From contig JASANC010005583.1 in assembly GCA_030248135.1 (NCBI GenBank), forward strand, positions 1 through 64,000: a DNA stretch of 64,000 nucleotides, given 5' to 3'. The position numbers and the translations under genes were made by a program. A model generated the notes under the pieces. That model saw only the letters and a list, made by a program, of their open reading frames with translations. It was not told the origin of the DNA and searched no databases. Below, one piece after another: positions 56,081-64,000 of this stretch (within the stretch, counting starts at the first letter, position 1; each line of letters begins with the position of its first letter). Origin of the DNA: Theristus sp. LFF4_11. Its lineage: Eukaryota; Nematoda; Chromadorea; Monhysterida; Xyalidae.

Positions 56081-59000
56081 TTTTTGGGAATTCAAATTCA
56101 AAATTTCTGGTGGTATTTCCACTCTTGATACTGCATGACCTGGTTGAAATTCAAATTTGGCAGAAAATTTTGTTAGCAAAGATCAATATTCATAACGGAA
56201 ACGGACTAAACGGCACGCAAAGAAATGCCTATACCATGACTGGCTTCCGTGAGAGCGAGACGAATTTCACAATGACCCTGTGTAACACCTGGGTTTTTCA
56301 CACCTAGGTAATCAACACGTACTATGTATAGATATATAATGGCTGCAATATGCGTTTTTTTGAACACCTCTGTTGTCAACATGGCAAACCAAAACAGGAG
56401 CTTATGGAGAAGCTCAATGCTCTTAGTGGAAATAAATTATAATGCTGACAAAAAAAAATACTAAAAGGTAAGGAAACAAACGGAACACTGATTGACTGGT
56501 TAGAATGTTGGGACAAAACGCTGCTGGGGGTAGACTGTGAAACAATGTTATTGAAACAACAAAAGGTAGAAAAAATCACTGCATGATGAAAAGGTGAAGT
56601 GACCTTTTGAATGTGCATTGTGATTGTTGGTGATTTCCGGGCACGGTCGGTCAACAAGTCGACCGTTGGGCACGCACAAAACCACAAGCAGTGCGTGTCC
56701 GGTAGGCTCATTCACGGGCACGCACTATCAGCACACAGACAAACTGAGCAAAATGATAAAATCGTTGAAAATAATGTGACCATACTGGTCTAATCGAATT
56801 AACGGTCGGTACAAACAATAAAAACCGAAGAAGAACCCTCTGAATTGAATGATTCGCCGCGTGCAAGGCAGTGCAACATTATGCGTTGTTGACATTGCTG
56901 TGCTCATGAGTTTCCATTAGCGCGGTATTTTATAGCTCCATACATTGTTTGCTCTCAGCAAATTTTTTTCATCTGAAGTACCGATTCGATGCCAAATGTA
57001 AATGGCGGCAGTGAAATGGAAAGACATTTGTCGTGTACGTCTAATTCGCAAAAAAACTATATTTTTTAGAAAAAAGGGCATTCCAAAAAGTGAGCGCCAT
57101 TTTCCAATTTGCACTGCTCATACGCTGCGCTGCGCATTCTTCAAGGCACAAAAAGCACAACTAACCCATTATTATTGGGGCGACATGCCACCCGCCTGGG
57201 GTCTGCAACCACCAATGAAAAAACCAATTTCTCAGAAAAGTCGCGCAAAAAACGAACTGCCAACAGCTCAATTCCTTTGGGATTGTAAGTTTTTAGACAG
57301 GTCGAAACGACAAAACTTCTGGCACTGTAGCTTCACTTGAAGCATTTTAACCACGATGCATTTTAAAAATTTATGTGGTCTCACGAAGCACACAGAAAAG
57401 GCAAGTTTGCTGAAATTACCAAATCTCTTTTGCTACATGAATGCCCAACAATGAAAGAAAACTGAAAAGTCGCCTGGCGTTCTACAGCCACATGCACGGT
57501 CGTCTATGCTGGCATTTATGCTGCCAAAATGATTTCGGGGAACATGTACAATTGTATGTATGTGGTGGTGCCAGCAATTTTAGCATGCGCGTCAGGAACG
57601 CTGCTGGGGCACACGTGTCTGAGACACTGGCTACATTATCACTGCAAATTTGCACAGTAACACATTTGCAGAAAGCACAGTTGTGCATGTACGAACCACA
57701 CGAACACTTCAGGGCAACATGGCACTACTCTAAGAGGCAAACGCACGCCCAACATCACCTTATTTTAGCTGCGTTTGTTATGCGCAAAAAGTGACCGCAT
57801 ACTGCAATTTACGCTCTGCAATTCGCAACTGGTGCAACCACGCAAAGTGAGACTGAACTGTATTCGAGTTGAGTGGCACACAAAACGGAAGGAAACGCAT
57901 GCCGCTACATGCGAGCACCTACATTTCACTGGGGCGTTAATGTTGCGTTGCGCCAACAACAAGCTAAGCTATACACACGCTGCTGAGACTGCTCCGTCCA
58001 AGTAAATCTTGGCCAAGCCAAAAGCCAATTTATGATTATTATCATTGACTGAACACGCACTGATATAATATATTCTTGCAATATACATCGCACATGTATG
58101 AATGAATGAAGTGAAATGTTTATTAGCTGTGTCAGGCGGGCCACGTCGTTTGCTTTTTCAGGGGTGGGCTGTCAGTAAAGGACCACTTGTAAGATTTTAT
58201 TAGCTGCACACTGTGCGAGTATATAACAGAATCAGTCTTTAATAAACAGCATAACGGGTTGCAAAACGGAAAAGCAGGCATTAGCGTACGAAGGGTGTCA
58301 CGAAATTGGCGGTGCATTGGTGAACATGCGTAATAAATACGATTTGCATGTTTCAGTTCAGTGGGATATTTCAGTTTTGTTATTGGAAAATGTATGCTAT
58401 TACGGCGACCAAGGACAAACAAACAACAGCTCGCTAATATTTTGATGAAGGATGAAGCGCGATTTCATTTCTGCTCAGTGTTGACACAAGTACAACCGAA
58501 GGCATCGCAAAAGACATTCATGGAGAGCCGAGCGAACCAATCAACAAAGAGTCTCAATACCAGTCGACGTCTTCAAATCGATGTATGTCGTGATTAATAA
58601 CGAGAAGAACAAAACGAGAAGAAAATTTCAAACTTTTGTTTTGAACCCAATTGTAAACACAAGTATTTTTTTTTACCCGGTTTAACGCTTACGAAATGAG
58701 AACAGCTATTGACGTACAGTTTTGAGCTATGAAAACTAACTACCATGCTCAACTCACCCTGGATTATGGAACACGTTTCCCGAGCACTGTCAGCTTACGG
58801 CGATATGCTAGAAAGTCAAAAACAGTTCTGCCAGAAATGACCGATCAGCAAACATTTGGGAGAATTCTGCTTGAGTAATTCTGTCTGCAAATATACGAGT
58901 ATTCTAACAAAGTGACAGTGGCAGTCCCCAGTCAAAATTTGCAAGACATGGCGCCAAGTTCTGTAAAGATTTGTCAGTGCCATGCAAGCAAACGCATCAT

Positions 59001-61619
59001 AAGCGCTCCGTATCTGGCAGAAATTAAACGTATCAATAGTATAAATGTATAAACGCTATTAGTGTACACTGTACAAGCGAATTACTGTCAAAAAATTAGT
59101 CAAAATTCGGAACACAGTAATGTTACAGCAGAATGATACATAAACTGACAACTGACAGCGATGCACATGCTCATGTGTAATGCCTAAGTTTAGCCTAATA
59201 ACGTCAGTACATTCAGCTATGGTAAGCATGTGCTTGGCTGATAATTAAATCATGAGTACTATCTGTCAGATTAACAAAAACAGCCACAGTGCACACTATT
59301 GAGTGTTTCCGTGGCAGCTCCAAGTTTTAGCTTGCATCTAAGCTCGCATGGCCTATACATTACGTGAGCCTCACGTTCATTCGCAACTAAGAACATGAAG
59401 TACAGTGCTTGCTGCGTTTATTTCTTCGGCTCCAAAAGCGATGAATACGAAATGAACAACGGGTTTCTTTTGCGTCGCTGGCGCACTCGCTCAGGAACAG
59501 ATTGGTACGCACAAACGGCGGCAGGTTTGATACAAGTGGTAACAACGTGCAAACAAATGCATACGAATGCAGGCGACGGCAGAAATGCAGAAGCACGCGT
59601 AATTGAGTGAAACTGTACGATGCTGCCGTGGCACACACGGACACAAGGAGATCTGCAATGTTGCTTGTGGTACAGCATTCCGCTTGGCTGAGTTGGGAAA
59701 ACTTGACAAACTTTTTGTACAGGGCGCTTGTCAGAGACACATAACGAGATAATGACGAGTGCTAAAACACAGAAACTCAAGGCTAGCGTCAGATTAAACC
59801 TTGACAGTGGCAACGTGTGTGTGCGTGCAGTGTTGAGTCTGCCGCTGCTGCTGCTTGTTTCAGCAGAAAATAATCAAGAGCAAAACCACGGAGAAAGTAC
59901 AAACTTTTATACGCAACTTATTGGCTGGAAAGTCCTTGTTTGCCTCAACTGCCAGTTTGTTTTGCCAAGAGTTACTGACAAGCAGACATACAATTGTAAC
60001 TAGTAACGCAACTAGTACTGTAATTTGCAAAAAGATGCCTCGTGCTGGTTGGTGCCCTCGAGCAACCGCTGATGAAAAACTGGTGCCAGTGTCAGACGTT
60101 ATGCATCAGTTAGCATGCGCCAGTTTTTCAATAATATTTTTAACACTCAAATGAATTTGCACCGATGGCTTACGGTGATGCAGTCTATAATACAAACGAC
60201 AATAAAAACTAAATTGTTTGCTCCATGTGTAGTTTTCTATATTCAAAAAAACAAAGCCGCTGGCGTAGCTTTTTGAAGCCCAACATGGGCCCGTGGTCAG
60301 AAACGTTTTTCCATGTAACCAAACAAAACATAAGCAAGAAAAGTTCAGGAAAGAGGCGACGAAAGCGAGTGGCGTTGGCGTGCGTGTGCAAGGCAGCATG
60401 GTTCCACTCCGTGCACAGTGTCAGTTGCACAAACACAAAGGCAGACACATTGTCGGTGGTCGTGCATGCCAACTGATGCGTGAAACTTATTTGCATCACA
60501 CATTAAAAAAAGAAAATATTTCAAAAAAGCGAAGATCTTGATAAAAGGCAGTTGTAATGAGAAAAAAAACCAACTGCAGAGGGCGGCAGAGGCTCGTGCT
60601 GTCTTTCGCGCACGAATGCAGTGAAAAATAGAATCTGAACACTGGATTGGTAGCCTTTTTCAATGCATGGAATATGCACAAGCTCAAGGTTTATTCTTGA
60701 GTTTCTAACATGGCATACATGAAAGTCGCGTTTTATTTCCGGACGAAAAAGTAACTGGCACTGGAAGGAAAAAAAGCAGAAAGCAAGCGCACAACTGTAG
60801 CAGAGTCAAACTAAAGACGGCTTATAGCAGCGCAAAATAAGCTGAACTCGCACAGACGGGAGACTGGGTGCTAACTTGATGTCCTGCCTTCACGTCACAG
60901 ACGGACGGCAAAAAAATGGCAACAAAAATATGAGACGAATGGTAAACTGACGCTGGGGGTGGCGAGAGTGAGAGACAGTGGCGTGTTTTAGAGAGTGGCA
61001 TGCACGCAGGTGCCTTGCAGCGCGTGACACCACACACAACGTACTTCGGTCAATATTGGCCCCGGCGTAATAACAATGCTCCGAGTTCATTTCATTAACT
61101 CGATACAAAACACAAGCATGAGTGCGGTGTCTGATGGCATGTTGCCGATGCTTAATTAAGCTGCTACTTTTTGCAAACAAGCGTCACGGTTAAGGCAGTT
61201 GCGAGGTTGTTTTTATGGTTTGCTAATGATGGCTTCCGGCATTCAAGCGCTACAAATGATGTCTGAGGTTGAACCTGAAATTGCCGAAAGAAAAAATCAA
61301 TAACTGACAGAAAGAAGTGGGTGCATGAAAGATAATGAGGGGTACCCAGGAAAAATAAAAAAAGGACAATAACAGTAACAAGTGCAACAGCGATTGATTT
61401 GAAGCAAAACCGGATGTAAAGCAGATGATCAAACAAAAAGGCAGATGTTTCATGACAGTTTATTTCTGTGTTTATTAAAACCACAGACATGGATAGAGCT
61501 GCGAAAAGCATCTGTCCTCTGTGCCTCAGCGCAAACACTGCTGCTTGCTTGCATCAAAAGCAAAGTTTTCAAAATATTCAATTGCATAGTTCTGCATCTC
61601 CTGAACTTTCTCCAGGGAG

Positions 61620-61655
61620 AACACCAAAACACCAAAACACCAAAACACCAACACC
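61620..61655. repeat. Simple repeat, unit ACACCAAA
   Basis: About four copies of an 8-bp unit occur in tandem. They have no context of interest. Confidence 0.85.
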
Positions 61656-64000
61656 AGCAGAGCGCTTTAGCGCTTTTGAATTGGCATGCATTTTGAAACA
61701 ATCAAGTTACTTTCATTCTGTAGCACCTTATGCATATTGTGCGCACATGTAGCACCAAAAGTGAACTTCAGAGCAAAACAGAAATAAAATCAGGCATCAA
61801 TCTCACTGCGAACTGTAATATCGTACAAAATGAAACAATACTCCTCAGAGAACCACGAAAACCTACAGCACCTATGTGGGCACGGGTCTATTTTCTTTGC
61901 AAACATTGTTTCACCGTGTTCTGGCAGTTTTTCCTCAGCGCGGCCTGCGGCAACGAAGAAAGAAACCCGCTGCTCCCTTGGGGAAGCGGCATTGCGCCAA
62001 TCGTTCGATGGTGCAAAATTATACGGGGCGTACAAATGTTTAATCCAAAAATCCAAAATCCTTTTTAATCCTTTTTAATTTTTAATCCAAAAACGCGCCT
62101 GAGCAAACAGAACACTTTGTGAAACTGTTGGAAACACGGTTATTTATCGGCTTTTAAGGATTTTGGCAGCTTTGCAGAGAAAACGCAAAGGGTAATTTTA
62201 TGTCGCAAAATTTATTGAAGCCTTTCAAAAAGACACATCTATAGAAATAGGGAAATCGCCAAAAATTGCCTATTTCCAAAAACCTACGGACAGTGAAAAC
62301 CAGAGAAAGACAGGCGCTTGTGAAAACACGACACACGTTCGAACTGAGCAAAAATTTTAAAGAAAACACTCAGAATATAAGCGTAAAAACAAACAAACAA
62401 AATAACGCAGCAGGTAAATGCACGACAGTAAATCCGATTTATTCACTGTCACGTAATTTATTTTCTACAAAAAAGTGCAAAAAGTACAGTATTGGCGGTA
62501 CTGGATCGTTCAATCGAACAACCACGGGCGGGCGGCACACCCACAGGTGGTTGCGTTGTCGCTGCAAGCGAATGTACCTTTGCGTACGGAAAACAAACAA
62601 AAACACAAGCGAGAAGAGACGAGGAAAGGAAGGCTGCGAAACGATTCGGAGCTTAGCCCATTGAATTGCAGGTGGCCTTTCTCAGCAAAGTAAACGTGTG
62701 TGGAAACATCTAGTGCAGCGAACGCCTTGTGGATTTGTAGCAGACTCGTTGGCAATCGATCAACCATTCCGGCACAGTCACTGTTCAAAACGTGTATGGT
62801 CTGGCACGGCATATTGTCAAGGTACAACACGTTTTGCCAATGTGTCCTCGCATGTACACACAAAGACAAACACAAACACCACAGCCGATCTGTGTTCGAA
62901 CTAAAATTTATCATAATACAGCTTGAGTAAACAATATTATTGCACTGTGGTGGTCTAAATACACTATACACGAGCATGTTTGCTGTATATGACCAATATG
63001 TCGAGCAAAAACGATAGAAAACAGACGAAATATGAAAGCGATAATGGCCGATAAGCAATATTGTGTTCAAACACCAAGTTGAACGGTGTAGCAGTTGAAA
63101 TGCTGCTACAGATGATGAAATACGCACACACGCATGGTAGCCGCTTGCGGTGAATGCCATTCTCACCCTGTAAAGAAATACATTCGGCCAACACGATAAT
63201 GATTAGTCAATCTGAAGCGGTGTCAGTCAAAAAACAGTTTGCAAAATTGGCCATTCAACTACAATATTGGCATTTTTAGCAAGCACACGGCATAAATGCT
63301 GCCGACAAGAAATTGAACAAAGCTGAAGATTGCTTGGGTATCGAGAATGCCCGTCGACTGGCCTGAAGTGCACTAACAAAAGTACACTGTACTTCGGGAA
63401 AGCATCAAAACACAACATGGTCAACGTTCAATCAATGTTTACAAGCACACTGGCAGCAACAACTGAACGCCTAAAACCACTTTGGTGTGATTTCGAAGAC
63501 TAGCTTAGGACTACACGGCAGCCCGCTCCATAATTCTGGAGTCGGTCCTGTTGAGAATCAAGTGTTTCAATGAAAAAGCGCAAACCTTTGCAAAGAAGTG
63601 ACAACACAGTGCGAACAAGCTGAAGACTACAGGCATATGGGTGCAGGCATTTGCACTTGCTGCAAAAAGCTATGCAAACATTATACTTGTGACCGGACTG
63701 AACTGAGGCCCACCACATGTACCTTCATCAATTTACTATGACCACAATTTTACTTGACCATTTGAGCGAAATTTGAGATTGCCAATTTACATGTGGCATA
63801 TGCGTGACGTTTGACATGACCTGCCCAAACGCAAGTGGAACCAAACTAAACGACACTAACCATTTGATAAAACCAAATGGAAACTACGCTGTACAATGTA
63901 CACAAACGAAGGAATGAATGTACGATTCTGTGAATGCCTTCTACTACAACTAAGTGCATTCTGGAACACTTGCACTGCGTTCACATCACAATTTTCTGCC

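Larger units (their letters stand above)
51042..64000. other. No recognised exon: long cadherin intron and/or intergenic
   Basis: The long cadherin form enters at 51041 through a TTGTGTCATGTGCAG acceptor, so its upstream exons must lie to the right. None with cadherin motifs (DxNDNAP, DxD, LDRE) was found up to the window end. Open frames here are short and Cys/His-rich in the way of random translation. A minus-strand stretch at about 62790-62620 (LLQIHKAFAALDV, VYFAEKGHLQF) reads rather protein-like but has no family match. Apart from the poly-G tract, one simple repeat and the ORF pair at 54830-55469, nothing is supported. Confidence 0.5.

Noticed and set aside
55796..56307. Gly-rich / Pro-rich ORFs on both strands
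   Set aside because: Same cause: open frame through a homopolymer-like tract.
59387..59813. Minus-strand frame with a hydrophobic stretch (ALSFCVLALVIISLCV)
   Set aside because: No ATG start, no convincing splice sites, and the rest is Cys/His-rich random-type sequence.
1..64000. tRNA genes
   Set aside because: No cloverleaf with a convincing GGTTCGANTCC B-box was noticed by eye; a tRNAscan run would be needed to be sure.

Overview
The window is animal nuclear DNA. Its genes are intron-rich with GT-AG splice sites, and introns and intergenic DNA are full of transposon remnants and tandem repeats. The gene set (ERLEC1, MRPL24, SLC39A11, CRIPT, katanin p80, a type III classical cadherin) is metazoan. 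The cadherin has a second start exon carrying its own signal peptide, the layout known for nematode hmr-1, so a nematode or related ecdysozoan is the best guess. Katanin p80 keeps both WD40 and con80 regions, unlike C. elegans MEI-2, so a close relative of C. elegans is unlikely. No species is claimed.

Layout. 1-1403: ERLEC1 (minus, 3' part off the left edge). 3865-7177: MRPL24 (minus, 5 exons). 8455-12998: SLC39A11/ZIP11 (minus, 3 exons), its second intron holding a hAT transposon inside another hAT transposon. 12999-13762: short divergent promoter interval. 13763-19843: CRIPT (plus, 3 exons; the 5.2 kb first intron is filled with hAT elements). 21027-36342: katanin p80 (minus), with con80 exons at the left, WD40 exons at the right, and introns carrying a 149-bp satellite, a 173-bp satellite and a long-inverted-repeat element. 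36343-44006: gene-free, repeat-rich DNA. 44007-51041: classical cadherin (minus). 51042-64000: no recognisable coding exon, probably long intron of the long cadherin form and/or intergenic DNA.

The genes are ordinary housekeeping or adhesion genes with no operon logic: ER lectin, mitochondrial ribosome, zinc transport, a CxxC protein, microtubule severing and adherens junctions. Most of the novelty is in gene architecture and repeats. In the cadherin, two alternative upstream exons (51041-50806 and 50803-50358) end in the same codon phase and both join the exon at 49166. The ATG of the short form lies within the 5' splice site of the long form. Exon models were built by hand from splice consensus, phase continuity and remembered family features. 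No alignment or transcript was available.
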